Source: Notolepis coatsorum (lineage: Eukaryota > Chordata > Actinopteri > Aulopiformes > Paralepididae). From it: a DNA stretch of 64,000 nt. Shown here one piece after another: positions 41,770 through 52,724 of the stretch; positions within the stretch are counted from its first letter, which is position 1; the number at the start of each line of letters is the position of its first letter. Position numbers and translations under genes: made by a program. The notes beneath the pieces are model-generated. The model was not told the origin of the DNA, ran no database searches, and saw nothing but the letters and a program-made list of their open reading frames with translations. The stretch covers positions 153,244,034-153,308,033 of the forward strand of contig OZ020590.1 of assembly GCA_963971535.1 (NCBI GenBank). Reading direction: 5' to 3'.

Positions 41770-42361
41770 TTTAACTGTCCTGGGGCACAGGGAGAACATA
41801 CTGACTGAACTGTCCTGGGGCACAGGAAGAACATACTGACTGAACTGTCCGGAGCACAGGAAGAACATACTGACTGAACTGTCCTGGGGCACAGGAAGAA
41901 CATACTGACTGAACTGTCCTGGAGCACAGGAAGAACATACTGACTGAACTGTCCTGGGGCACAGGAAGAACATACTGACTGAACTGTCCTGGAGCACAGG
42001 AAGAACATACTGACTGAACTGTCCTGGAGTACAGGAAGAACATACTGACTGAACTGTCCTGGGGCACAGGAAGAACATACTGACTGAACTGTCCTGGAGC
42101 ACAGGAAGAACATACTGACTGAACTGTCCTGGGGCACAGGAAGAACATACTGACTGAACTGTCCTGTAGCACAGGAAGAACATACTGACTGAACTGTCCT
42201 GTAGCACAGGAAGAACATACTGACTGAACTGTCCTGGGGCACAGGAAGAACATACTGACTGAACTGTCCTGGAGCACAGGAAGAACATACTGACTGAACT
42301 GTCCTGGAGCACAGGAAGAACATACTGACTGAACTGTCCTGGAGCACAGGAAGAACATAGA
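41770..42361 (-). repeat. 35-bp minisatellite, second part
   Basis: About 17 units in one orientation. Because 35 is not a multiple of three and the minus-strand unit has no stop in any phase, all three minus frames stay open for nearly 600 bp and encode the same 35-residue cycle (QYVLPVLQDSSVSMFFLC and on). These frames are a by-product of the repeat, not genes. Confidence 0.95.
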
Positions 42362-42394
42362 TGGTGAAAAAAACGAGGTAGTTCACTATGTCGG

Positions 42395-42600
42395 CCCATG
42401 ATTAAAATGACATAAATGACGCAACATACAGATATATATCATGACATAAATGACATACAGGTATACAGTACTGTTCCATTTGTGACATACAAGATATGCA
42501 AATATACAGTAGTTAAACAGAGATCTTAACAGAAAATATATACATACGAGGGGGAGGAAACTGTATTTAGGAGGGAGTGGGTGGGTGGGTGGGAGGTGAC
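42395..42600 (-). mobile_element. CR1-group LINE 3' UTR fragment
   Basis: Contains the CATGACATAAATGACATACAG phrases and AGGAGGGAGTGGGTGGG run seen at 28220-28400. Both the tail and the coding end are missing. Confidence 0.65.
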
Positions 42601-42984
42601 ATGTCACATGTGTATTGTGAATTGTGTATTGTGAAAGCCAAGGTAGGTGATTCAATAACGTTACTAGATCAACTGATCTTTACATTCGAATTTTTTTTCA
42701 AATAGTCTATTAGTACAAATGTTTGGATCAAAATGCTGATCGGTACTTTGGTAGTTCGTTCAGGCGGGAGAGGAGAGGAGAGGGGGTGTTTGCCTCCTTT
42801 CCTCAGACAATTATTTGCACTCTTCTCCCTGATTTGTAATAGCTGTTGGCAATCTGAAGTACTCCAAATGCTTTTCCCGGTCCGACCGATTAGTACAGCC
42901 AAAAACACAACAATAATTGACCCTTTTGAGCAACAATGACCAGACAAAAAGGAACAGTTGCGAGTTCGGTTGCGTTGTAAACAT

Positions 42985-43030
42985 TCAGTATCTCCAAAAT
43001 GGCCGACTTCCGGTTTGATGACGCGCCGTG
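42985..43030 (-). promoter_or_regulatory. Possible promoter of the zinc-finger gene
   Basis: On the minus strand the order is GGCGCGTCATC, AACCGGAAGTCGG (ETS-type) and GCCATTTTGG (YY1-like), in a locally CpG-rich island. These are common promoter motifs and lie about 3.9 kb upstream of the zinc-finger exon on the same strand. The 93-codon minus frame just downstream (42947-42669) begins at TTG, not ATG, so I do not call it a gene. Weak evidence. Confidence 0.25.
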
Positions 43031-43561
43031 AAAACGCTTGCGTACTACAACACAGTACATAAGCTACTGTCTAGACATGTGTATGGCTGGGAGCTTTATA
43101 CAATTAAACTCTTACACTAAACCAAAATAAAATCAAAACATTACTTAAAACAGAAATGGTAAACTAGCGCCACATGCTGAACAGAGCAGGAAATGCCACA
43201 GTGCATAGAGTTAGCAGGTAAATTATTTACATTGATAAACATACAATATGCATGGAGCCACATACCTGCAGAAGACACATAAAACAACACCGCTGGAGTC
43301 TTCTGGTCGCTGCACATCTTGCATAATTACCTACATGTACAGAATTAAACAATTCATTAGTTTGTTCACCATAATAACTCATACCTACATGTAAAAAATT
43401 AAACAATTCATTCGTTTTTTCACCAGAATAATAATAATAACTCAGAGAACAGAGAATGGAATCTGCAGACATTTAACCTACCTATAAAACTAGAACTATT
43501 GGTCAAATGAGCACAAATGTCATAAAACCATGTAATAAAACGAACGTTAAGCATTATGTAT
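43031..43561. other. Unassigned non-coding stretch
   Basis: No gene is seen. A direct repeat of about 58 bp (ACCTACATGTA then AATTAAACAATTCATT) lies at about 43330-43430, and a short (AAT)n run at 43428-43440. Confidence 0.5.
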
Positions 43562-43576
43562 TACAAGTTAAAACTT

Positions 43577-44045
43577 TTTTTTTTTTATCGACTTTTTCTC
43601 CATTTTCTATATTTTTCTCCCATCCCAATTTCGTATCAACCAATTCAACCCTCCCCTGTCACGAACGCTGTTTCTTGCCTCCCACAAGCCGGCTGCAATG
43701 TGGACTAAGTCATACATAGCACAAGTCCCCTCCGGTACTTGAGGTAACAGCAGTCGCATCTTTTCACCTGCGCAGCTCGATCTCTCAGTGGCGAGGGGTA
43801 ACGCGTGGGAGGCTCACGCTGCCCCCGACACTTCCTGATTCTACTGCGCAGGCGCACCAACTGACCTGTAGGAGTCGCTGTCCACAACGCCCGATCCCCA
43901 CCCATCAGTTTCCCACCCCCTAATACGGCCAATGTGTATTAGTACGGACGACCAGCTAAACTGAAAGCAATGTGGAGCGCAGGCGAGCCCAGCGTCTCCA
44001 GTATTCGTGGCGAGCGCCTTGCCCACTACGCCACATAGCCGCCCC
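43577..44045 (-). mobile_element. tRNA-headed SINE, second copy
   Basis: Same family as 27463-27935, same orientation, 469 bp, flanked by a perfect 15-bp duplication TACAAGTTAAAACTT (43562-43576 and 44046-44060). The body is clearly diverged from the first copy, so the family is not brand new. Confidence 0.88.
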
Positions 44046-44242
44046 TACAAGTTAAAACTTAAAGGAGTTACATTTAGCAGAAACGAGTGAAATAAGGAGC
44101 TATATTTCAAACTTAATCACCTCCCCTCAGCAGAGAGCGGCAACACAATCGGGACGACAGACAGCGCGATATGCAATGAGGTGGTGTGACAGGATCTCAC
44201 TGCCACCTAGTGGTAGCTGTTGTTACTGTATGTACTGTGTGG

Positions 44243-44406
44243 ATTGATTGAATTGATTGATTGAAAACTTTATTAACAGATTGCAGAATGGGTACAATAC
44301 AGTACAGCTCAATACACACAATTGTTAAGGGGATGCAGACCAGAGCACCGGAACACTGTACAACTGTACAAGCAAAACTGTACATTGGAATATTGACAAA
44401 ACCATA
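44243..44406 (-). mobile_element. CR1-group LINE 3' end, interrupted by the solo LTR
   Basis: ATTG tail and 3' UTR up to AAAACCATA at 44406. The LINE continues at 54663-54820 beyond the solo LTR and the BEL element nested in it. The CATA duplication (44403-44406 and 54663-54666) marks the LTR insertion. Confidence 0.85.
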
Positions 44407-45035
44407 TGTAGCACCTGTGTCACTAACAGTAACAGCTGTTCGCCACGGGCACAGTTCTAGGTTCGAATGAGGAGAGGAGTAATATGCACAATTAAAAGAA
44501 TAGTAGACCAGAGACAGAGTTATAACAATAACCGGTGTTTTAATTAAAAGCGTGCTAGCTAAATAGTAATAATACATACAGACGTAAAGTACAAGTAATG
44601 CTTTGAAGTATCCCTTTTAGGTTCTTTCAGTAACCTCTCCTTTCGGGAGGGTTAGTTCGATATCAAGTCCTAGGTTGATTGGATCAACACATTGGGGTTC
44701 GTTCAGACGTCTCTGAGGTTATCATTGGTAACTCTATATCCGTTTATCAGGGAATGCAAATACCTTATTAGGTGAATTTGCCCTTTAAACCATCTTTCTT
44801 TACAGGAGAACCATCAGTGATTCAGCTATAATCAATATGTCATCTAGAATGTTCTATTATGACATCACCACAAACGTTCTAGAAGGTTCTATGTTCTAGA
44901 ATGTCCTATTATGACATCACCACAAACGGTCTAGAAGTAAATGTTCTATGTTCTAGAATGTTCTATTATGACATCATACTGTGATTAAGCATTTTTATCC
45001 TTTAATTCCCCCTTCTTATAGGAGAATATCCGTAC

Positions 45036-46378
45036 TGTTACAAAGGATCAGATTAAACCGAATATATATATTTATTGATTGATATATATTGCATAGTATT
45101 TGTATATCGTTTGATATCCCTTGTATATTCCTTGTACATATACACGGAATATCCCTTTAGCCTACTACAGACCATAATATTCCATTCTCCTATTGGACAG
45201 CGGTCCACAGGCTCCAGAGCCATGCCTCCGGAGTCAGGTTCAAAGTCACCGTCAAGACATGTCTGTGCATGCCCGGCCTTGCCCAGGGATACGAGACAGA
45301 AATGTCGTTGGCACTAGTTTGTTCACCGTGCATATAAATATGGCGCAGGTGAATACAGAAGCGCTTAGTCTAAGAGTTACCCAATAAGTTGAAGCCTCAC
45401 CCACGATACTCCGTGCGGTGAAGTATGGCCTGTTTGACCCCAGAATAGAGCATTGAGACCGCGTGCGAATTAATAACTGAATTGTCAGAGTTTGGCGCTA
45501 TACCGTCGAGTGCGACATATTTCTATTAAGTCAGTAATAGTCTATTTGTGTATAGTGTATCGTGCGGCTAAAGTTCTACAGTGACCAGCATCACCAACGC
45601 TTCCTCGTACCAGCTAGAGTTCTTATCCAGGCTGGGCTGCTTTCATGGCGCTTTCACCCGAGGAGACCTAGACGAGCACCGTGTGGACATGTACACTGGA
45701 TTAATCTACCCGACGACTACATAGCCCTTTGCGGCTGGATTATATTTGTTTTGGTCCTGTGATTTATGGAGCGGAGAATCGCCGACGCCTGCACGTGTTG
45801 GATTTACCCTGTGAGGAGCCAAGTCGAGTCCGCGCCTCAGAGAGCCTGAGGCCGGCTAGCTTTCTTCACTGTGGAGCTACAGTCTACGGAGAACAGCTGT
45901 ATTCGTCTGTGGATCAAGAGGCTATTGCACCGTCTCCTGTACTTGGAGTCTCCTTAGTCATCGTTGACCAGACTCTCTACTACCAACAGTTCCTCTACCC
46001 CTACTGGCTTACAACCAGGGGGACCCTTCCAGTATCTCCCGCTATATATTACTAGTGTACCATAGATATAATTCCCTAAGATTCAGGTTGTATGATTACC
46101 TCCTGCGTAACCAGAGAATGGACATTCATTGTTGATTTGCCTACGCACATTCCTTTGCCTTACAAGTGCATTCAAAGTATAATAGAGAAGTATTATGTAC
46201 CTTTTGCTGCAATAAATACTTAAAGACAACTTTGTGTAGAACCGGTTCATTGTGGGAAGTGTTCATTATATTTATATATCGTGTACTGTATGGCCAGTAA
46301 TTAAAGTACATAAAGCGGTAGTGGTTTAATGATACCATACTTATCAATACAGTCAGGGAATTGTACCCCTCAGTTACA
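45036..46378 (+). repeat. BEL 5' LTR
   Basis: Starts TGTTACAAAGG, ends CCTCAGTTACA. Same length as the 3' LTR. Small open frames inside (for example at 45075-45317) recur identically in the 3' LTR and are not genes. AATAAA lies near 46210. Confidence 0.95.
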
Positions 46379-46379
46379 A

Positions 46380-46397
46380 TTGGTCCTTCGAGCCGGA
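46380..46397 (+). other. BEL primer-binding site (tRNA-Tyr type)
   Basis: TGGTCCTTCGAGCCGGA, just after the 5' LTR, is complementary to the 3' end of eukaryotic tRNA-Tyr (TCCGGCTCGAAGGACCA, from memory of that tRNA). Confidence 0.75.
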
Positions 46398-46446
46398 GGG
46401 TAACTAGTGTAATATTAATATAGTGGTATTAATATTGACATGGCCT

Positions 46447-47586
46447 ATGATGAACACTCCACAAAACGGTTCTCCTAAAGTAGATCGCCCGCAGCGTAGA
46501 CGGCAGACACCTCAGTACTTAGAGGATTACGTTGCCAATATACTACCTAGCCTTCTACAGACGGTAAACGCGGAAAAAGTAGATAGTAAAATTATGTCCG
46601 ACCCTATCGCCCAGGCTACCCCGCCAATAGAGGCCCTAGTGGGTTCTAACGTAACTGACCAAGCTCACGGTAGGGACCAGGAGGGACCTGACACGACTTT
46701 ACCCCCCGCCAAGACCGAAGAAGTAGTCCCCGGAGAGCTCCAGGATAAAGACAGCCCTCCAGGGATGGAACTCTACCCGCTACAAGAAGAGGAGAGCACC
46801 CCGGAGATGGATCTCCAGGACTCGCCACAGGAGAACAGATATCCAACGAGTACTGCCAGGAGCGGATCACCTCAACCAGCGTCTTCCCCCAGCGAGGCGG
46901 ACAAGATGCTGGCACAGGCATTCCTCGCCAGCCTAGCAGCCTCAACAGAGCGCGATCGACTCCAAGCACAGACGCTTAGTGAGCGCGAACATTCTTCCAT
47001 GGAAAGAGAACGCCTTCAGGCGCAGCAACGGAGCGAAGAAGATCGTATACGTCTAGAGATTAGACGCCTTCAGACGGAAGAGAATATGGTAAGGGACCGG
47101 GCCGAAGCCCAGCGCGCCGCCGCCGGTGCCCAAAGAGAAGCAGAGCGCGACCTCGCTCTCACCAAGCGCGAAGCCGAGCGTGACCGATTACAAGCGCAGA
47201 TAATGGAGCAGCTGATCACCAGGGCAACACCCCCTCCCTCCGCACGGGGTTCCAGGGCCTCGTCAAGACAAGGGTCAAGGGCACCCTCCCCTACCCGATC
47301 AAGCGACCCTGAGCCCGACCACCAGAGAGAGCCTATACCCCCCTCCGAACTCCTTCCCCGACCGGTCCACGCGAGACCTAGCTACAAGGAAGAAACGGTC
47401 TACACCGCGGAGAGGCTAAATAGACGACTACAGGATCTAGAGGACCTGCCAGAGGAAGAAGAAGAGGGAGAGGAGGAGTCAAGCCCGACAGCAGCACAGT
47501 ACTCCACAGGACCAGGAGGTCCAGTACAGCCCAGGCTCTACCCCCGCGGCTCTGCGCTACAGACCCCCGACTCAATTCACGGGTGA
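46447..47586 (+). CDS. BEL gag-side frame, N-terminal
   Basis: From ATG 46447 (MMNTPQNGSPKVDRP). The middle is a long charged, probably helical stretch rich in E, R, Q and A (about residues 165-270), then a proline/serine region and an acidic end. No named domain is visible, as expected for the variable N-terminal part of BEL Gag. Base composition matches the pol frame next to it. Fossil element; I do not interpret the junction with the next frame. Confidence 0.75.
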   Translation: MMNTPQNGSPKVDRPQRRRQTPQYLEDYVANILPSLLQTVNAEKVDSKIMSDPIAQATPPIEALVGSNVTDQAHGRDQEGPDTTLPPAKTEEVVPGELQDKDSPPGMELYPLQEEESTPEMDLQDSPQENRYPTSTARSGSPQPASSPSEADKMLAQAFLASLAASTERDRLQAQTLSEREHSSMERERLQAQQRSEEDRIRLEIRRLQTEENMVRDRAEAQRAAAGAQREAERDLALTKREAERDRLQAQIMEQLITRATPPPSARGSRASSRQGSRAPSPTRSSDPEPDHQREPIPPSELLPRPVHARPSYKEETVYTAERLNRRLQDLEDLPEEEEEGEEESSPTAAQYSTGPGGPVQPRLYPRGSALQTPDSIHG

Positions 47587-47713
47587 GCTTGACGCACGAC
47601 CAGCCCCGAGGAATAGCACCTGGATACGCGGGCCATGGTACCCAGCAGGTACCAGCCCACCAAGAGGCGTAAGAGGAGACTCGCCTAGGAGGCCTCTCTT
47701 CCAACGCTCACCG

Positions 47714-50700
47714 ATGTGCCAGCCATCCATGGCATCATACATTGGCACACCGACGTTTCCGGACTTCACCCACGAGAACAGAGCACAGTACACGGAGCTA
47801 CGAATGTGCTTAGAGACAATGATGTCCGATGTAGCTGATGAACCGTACAAGTATGCTATCCTACTGAAGCACCTCAAGGTGCCCCGAGCGCACAATATAG
47901 CGCTGGCCTATGCCACCTCTACTACCCCATACACAGCGGCTCTAGCAGCACTCGACCAAAGATATGGACGCATATGGGACTACGTAATACAAGAGATAAG
48001 GCATATTGACCGCCTACCCCCAGCCACAGACAATCGCTCACTAGATGACCTGTCTATCAAGGTACAATCCCTGGTAGGGATGCTGGGGGCGCAAAGAGAA
48101 AAGGGTATGCACGAACTGTACGCAAACTCTAATGTCGAGAGGATTTTAGAGAAGCTTCCGCCCGCCCGACAAGAGCGCTTCAGGCGGCAAAAGGACCACC
48201 GTGATCCTAACGGTCCCGAGCCATCCCTCCTAGACCTAGCCGACTTCCTGGCGAGAGAAGTCAACAGCCTACGGTTGGATACGTTCATGCGGAGCACCCC
48301 AAGCTCCAGAGAGGGACCTAGGAGAGCAAACGATGGCCGAAGATTGGTGACCGTCATGCACCAATCAGAATCAGTACCGAGCAGCAAGAACCACAGTACC
48401 CCCTCGATGAAAGAGAAGTGGAAGATGGTGTGCCCGTACTGCGAAAAGGAACACTGGTTGTCACAATGTGACACGTTCAAGAAGATGACCACCGACGAGG
48501 TGAGTCAATGGATAAAGTCCAACCGACGCTGTTACCGATGTGCGCGCAGTCACATGGCAGCCGATTGCCGCTTAAAGAAGAGGTGTAATCGGTGTGACGG
48601 AGCCCACCTAGATGTCCTACACGACAGTAACAGAAGAAAGCCTGCACCCTCAAGCAGCACAAAGGCAAGTGTTATGTACATTGACCCCGCCAGCAGCGGG
48701 GGCGCCCGGGTGCTCTTAAAGGTGGTCCGCGTAACACTGAGTTACCAAGATAAGGTCATGGACACTTACGCCGTCCTTGACGACGGGTCAGAGAAGACCC
48801 TTCTCCTCGCGTCCGCTGCAGCCCAGCTGGGGCTGCGGGGGAGCGAAAACCAGATGACGATTCGGACAATAAGAAGAGATCTAAAGACGATAAAGGGCGA
48901 GAATGTCTCCTTCACTATCGCAGCAAGCGGGCAGCCAGAGAGACGGTATAGGATTACTAATGCTTTCACCAGCCAAGAAATAGGCCTGTCGCAGTACACC
49001 TACCCCATCGCCAAGCTGATGGATAAATATGTGCACCTGCGTCAACTACCTATACCGCTCATAGACGGTGCCACCCCGACCCTGCTGATAGGCTCCGACC
49101 ATGCAGACCTCATCGTCCCGATTGACCGGGTCCACACAGGGCCCAGAGGCTGTCCTGCAGCAGTCGAGACCCGCCTAGGATGGACATTACAAGGCCCCCT
49201 CGCTAAGTCTCTTAACCGAACAGCAGCCACTAACTGCCTCCACTCCAGAGTGACAGAAGAAGACACCACCCTCCTACAGCATGTCGAGAGGCTATGGACA
49301 CTAGAGACAATGCCCTTTAAGAACGAAAAGAAAGACATTCGTTCCAAGGAAGACATTTACGCTATAGCACTCCTCGAGCAGGGGACAAAGAGAGTCAAAG
49401 TCAACGGAGTGATGAGATACGCAACTCCACTCCTGAGGCGAGAGGGTATGCCTACCTTCCACGCCCCAAAAGAAGCGACGGAGCGGTATTTATTGAACAC
49501 AGAGCGGCACCTAGCCAGAGACCCCGCTCAAGAGACTGTGTACCGCGCTGAGATTAACAAGCTAATCACAGCGGGACACATAAAGAAAATTGACATTAAA
49601 GAGGCCGATCAGACGACCGAATCATGGTACGTGCCGCACCACAAAGTCCACCACAACGGCAAGGATCGTATTGTGTTCAACTGCAGCTACCAGATCGGAT
49701 CACAAAATCTGAATAAAGAGCTCTTGCCCGGCCCAACACTCGGCCCCTCTCTACTAGGCGTGTTACTACGTTTCCGCCAAGACAAGGTGGCCATCAGCGG
49801 CGACATCAAAGGGATGTTCCTGCAGGTGAGACTAGTGGAGGAGGACAAGCCCCTGCTGCGGTTCCTATGGAGAGAGAGGATCGGGGATGAGCAACCAGCC
49901 ATCTATCAATGGGAAGTCCTCCCTTTCGGAACCACATGCAGCCCATGCTGCGCTATGTTTGCACTGCAAAAACACGTCGCAGAGGACCCAGCAGCTGATG
50001 AAGAGGTCCGACAAAGTGTAGGAAATAGTTTCTACGTGGACAACTGTCTGCAAAGCGTCTCGACGCCAGAAGAAGCCGAGGCCCTTCTACTCAAGCTCCG
50101 CGCCTCCCTGATCAAAGGCGGCTTTGATCTCAGGCAGTGGGCCAGCAGCGACCCGCAAGTATTGCGCAGCCTCTCCCCCGAGGACAAGGCAGCAAGCAGC
50201 GAGACCTGGATGGCGACCATCCCAGGAGAAGCCCAAGAAATGACATTAGGACTAGTCTGGCGCTTCAAAACAGACTCACTCCATTATAAACACACACCCC
50301 TGACCAAGGAGCAGGGAAGGTCGACTGCACTACCGACCACCAGACGGAGTGTATACAGAACACTCGCCAGGCAATATGACCCTTTGGGATGTATTCTACC
50401 TTACACCACCAGGGCAAAGATGATTGTAAGAGCGTTATGGAACAAGGACCAGGGCTGGGACGACCCCATACCCGAACACCTTGCATGCACATGGAGAGAG
50501 TGGGAGACGGAACTCAGCTCACTCCCAGGTGTCAACATACGCCGCAGCTACTTCCCACCCACAGTGAGGCCGGAGACGTGCCAGATGGACCTGCACGTCT
50601 TCAGCGACGCCTCCGAAGTAGCCTACGGTTCGGTGGCCTACTTGCGTGCCCGAGAGGAGGGAGGAGAAATACGTACTGCTTTCATCCTGGCTCGCTCAAG

Positions 50701-52630
50701 AATAGCCCCACGAAAGCAACAATCTATCCCGCGTCTAGAGCTCTGCGCAGCCCTAGCAGGAGCGCAACTCGCCACGTTAATCCAACGTGAACTCACCATT
50801 CCGGTGCAAAGAACAATCTTGTGGTCAGACTCCACGACAGTACTCACATGGATCCGGTCTGATTCGTGCAGATACAAGGTCTTCGTGGGAGTCAGAGTCA
50901 CAGAGATTCAAGATTTAACAGAAGTAGCAAGCTGGAGGTATGTGGACACAAAACACAACCCAGCTGACGTCATCACCCGGGGAATGTCCCTGGATGACCT
51001 CACCCGTCACAACCTATACAGTGACGGGCCAGAGTTCGTCAAGCTCCCGGAAGAAGAGTGGCCTACACCCACCCCACGGGAAGCGAGTAAAGAGGAGGCC
51101 GAAAACAAGAAATCTATGTTCTGTGGATTGAACACACTCGTCTCCACAGACCCCGACATAGACGATTGCCTCACCCTAGAGAGTGCGCAGCTAAAGACAT
51201 TCCTGTGGCACCACCCAGAGGTTCAGCTCACTACTGACATTACAGCAGCTGACTACGAAGAAGCAGAACTTCTTCTACTACAACGAGCCCAGAGAGACTC
51301 GTTCCCCGATGAGCTAGACTGTCTACAGGGAGCAAAGCCCGTCCCATCAGACAGCAGACTGCTCCACCTAGCCCCCGAGAGCGACGCCCATGGTCTCATC
51401 AGAGTGGGTGGTCGTCTGCGGAGAGCTCCAGACTTACCGGATGACGTCAAGTACCCGATAGTCTTAAACAGTCGACACAAGGTCACAGAGCTGATCATAA
51501 AGAAATACGACGAGGATGTGCATCACGCCGGGGCAGAGAGAGTCTTCGCGGAGATTAGACGTCGTTATTGGATACTGCAAGGGAGAGAAGCAGTGCGGCG
51601 CTTCCAGCGAACCTGTCTAGACTGTCGTAAGTGGCGAGCGCAGCCCAGTATACCCCGGATGGCTGACCTACCTCCCTGTCGCCTCCGACTCGGCGACAAG
51701 CCTTTTCACTCCACCGGTATGGACTGTTTCGGCCCGCTGTATATAAAGAAAGGAAGAGGAACCGAGAAGCGGTGGGGTATTGTATTCAAATGCATGACCA
51801 CCCGAGCGATGCATATAGAACTCCTTCCAACCATGAGCACAGACTCATTCCTTATGGCTTTCCGAAGATTCACATCGCGGAAAGGCAAACCGTCTATATT
51901 ATTGTCTGATCACGGGACAAACTTCAAAGGCGGAGAAAGAGAGCTGAGAGAGAGCTTCCAAGCTATGGGCCCAGAACTTAAGACCCACCTCGCTCCATCC
52001 CAGATTGACTTCCAGTTTAATCCCCCGAACGCACCTCACTTCGGTGGAACTTGGGAACGAGAAGTACGTTCAATAAAGACAGCCCTGTACGCCGTGCTTG
52101 GGGCCCAGACCGTGGCGGAAGAAGTCCTAATGACAGTCCTCACGGAGATCGAGGGAGTATTGAACTCAAAGCCCCTCGGTTACGTCTCAAGTGATGTAGC
52201 AGATGTCGACCCAGTCACCCCCAACACACTCTTGATGGGGCGGCTGGACCCCGCGCTACCACAGACAATGTACAGGCCTGAAGAAGCGAACGGCCGAAGA
52301 ATGTGGAGGTACAGTCAAGTATTGGCTGACAAGTTTTGGAACAGCTTCCTACTCCACTATCTACCGTCTCTACAGACCCGCCAGAAATGGGTGAAAGAGA
52401 GAGACAATTTGACAGAAGGAACAGTCGTCATGATTATCGACCAGTCACTACCCCGAGCTATGTGGCCGGCTGGCTGCGTAAGCAAAGTGATCACCGGTGC
52501 CGACGGAAAGGTCCGAGCAGCCGAAGTGCTCGTCCAAGGACGGATCTACACCCGACCCGTGGCGAGGCTAATAGAACTGCCAAGGCTCCCCGATACTATC
52601 GATGACGACCATGACCCCATGACTTTGTGA
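47714..52630 (+). CDS. BEL Gag-Pol polyprotein
   Basis: 1638 codons. In order: a Gag core of the DUF1759 kind (about 15-150); zinc knuckles CPYCEKEHWLSQC (about 241) and CYRCARSHMAADC (about 273); an aspartic protease with VLDDGS (about 355); reverse transcriptase with the YVDN catalytic motif (about 773), a BEL/Pao form; the A17/RNase H region with FSDAS (about 963), WSDSTTV (1036) and DTKHNPADV (1077); integrase with an HHCC zinc site ending CLDCRKW (about 1300) and core motifs GMDCFGPL (1335), LSDHGTNFKGG (1397) and NAPHFGGTWERE (1438); and a C-terminal DUF5641-like tail. The domain order PR-RT-RH-IN and the A17 region fit BEL/Pao. Confidence 0.95.
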   Translation: MCQPSMASYIGTPTFPDFTHENRAQYTELRMCLETMMSDVADEPYKYAILLKHLKVPRAHNIALAYATSTTPYTAALAALDQRYGRIWDYVIQEIRHIDRLPPATDNRSLDDLSIKVQSLVGMLGAQREKGMHELYANSNVERILEKLPPARQERFRRQKDHRDPNGPEPSLLDLADFLAREVNSLRLDTFMRSTPSSREGPRRANDGRRLVTVMHQSESVPSSKNHSTPSMKEKWKMVCPYCEKEHWLSQCDTFKKMTTDEVSQWIKSNRRCYRCARSHMAADCRLKKRCNRCDGAHLDVLHDSNRRKPAPSSSTKASVMYIDPASSGGARVLLKVVRVTLSYQDKVMDTYAVLDDGSEKTLLLASAAAQLGLRGSENQMTIRTIRRDLKTIKGENVSFTIAASGQPERRYRITNAFTSQEIGLSQYTYPIAKLMDKYVHLRQLPIPLIDGATPTLLIGSDHADLIVPIDRVHTGPRGCPAAVETRLGWTLQGPLAKSLNRTAATNCLHSRVTEEDTTLLQHVERLWTLETMPFKNEKKDIRSKEDIYAIALLEQGTKRVKVNGVMRYATPLLRREGMPTFHAPKEATERYLLNTERHLARDPAQETVYRAEINKLITAGHIKKIDIKEADQTTESWYVPHHKVHHNGKDRIVFNCSYQIGSQNLNKELLPGPTLGPSLLGVLLRFRQDKVAISGDIKGMFLQVRLVEEDKPLLRFLWRERIGDEQPAIYQWEVLPFGTTCSPCCAMFALQKHVAEDPAADEEVRQSVGNSFYVDNCLQSVSTPEEAEALLLKLRASLIKGGFDLRQWASSDPQVLRSLSPEDKAASSETWMATIPGEAQEMTLGLVWRFKTDSLHYKHTPLTKEQGRSTALPTTRRSVYRTLARQYDPLGCILPYTTRAKMIVRALWNKDQGWDDPIPEHLACTWREWETELSSLPGVNIRRSYFPPTVRPETCQMDLHVFSDASEVAYGSVAYLRAREEGGEIRTAFILARSRIAPRKQQSIPRLELCAALAGAQLATLIQRELTIPVQRTILWSDSTTVLTWIRSDSCRYKVFVGVRVTEIQDLTEVASWRYVDTKHNPADVITRGMSLDDLTRHNLYSDGPEFVKLPEEEWPTPTPREASKEEAENKKSMFCGLNTLVSTDPDIDDCLTLESAQLKTFLWHHPEVQLTTDITAADYEEAELLLLQRAQRDSFPDELDCLQGAKPVPSDSRLLHLAPESDAHGLIRVGGRLRRAPDLPDDVKYPIVLNSRHKVTELIIKKYDEDVHHAGAERVFAEIRRRYWILQGREAVRRFQRTCLDCRKWRAQPSIPRMADLPPCRLRLGDKPFHSTGMDCFGPLYIKKGRGTEKRWGIVFKCMTTRAMHIELLPTMSTDSFLMAFRRFTSRKGKPSILLSDHGTNFKGGERELRESFQAMGPELKTHLAPSQIDFQFNPPNAPHFGGTWEREVRSIKTALYAVLGAQTVAEEVLMTVLTEIEGVLNSKPLGYVSSDVADVDPVTPNTLLMGRLDPALPQTMYRPEEANGRRMWRYSQVLADKFWNSFLLHYLPSLQTRQKWVKERDNLTEGTVVMIIDQSLPRAMWPAGCVSKVITGADGKVRAAEVLVQGRIYTRPVARLIELPRLPDTIDDDHDPMTL

Positions 52631-52724
52631 ACTGACCAACCCCTCACAACAGACATTGAGTAGTGGACAGTGCGGTTAATCTGTCTCTGCTTAGCTAATT
52701 AGGTGGGACTAATTAGGGGGCGAC

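Noticed and set aside
39178-42361. CRISPR-like array of 35-bp repeats
   Set aside because: Units are directly adjacent without unique spacers, and the genome is eukaryotic; it is a minisatellite.
41665-42399. Three long overlapping minus-strand frames as candidate genes
   Set aside because: All are readings of the 35-bp minisatellite; the same cycle appears in every frame.
42669-42947. 93-codon minus-strand frame near the possible promoter
   Set aside because: Starts at TTG rather than ATG, and no domain or homologous wording is recognised.
44407-45035. Independent retroviral genome around the solo LTR
   Set aside because: No internal coding region or second LTR belongs to it; the coding element here is the nested BEL.
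45075-46055. Several 60-108-codon frames in the 5' LTR that recur at 52764-53744
   Set aside because: They repeat because the two LTRs are near-identical; they lie in LTR sequence and show no domain.
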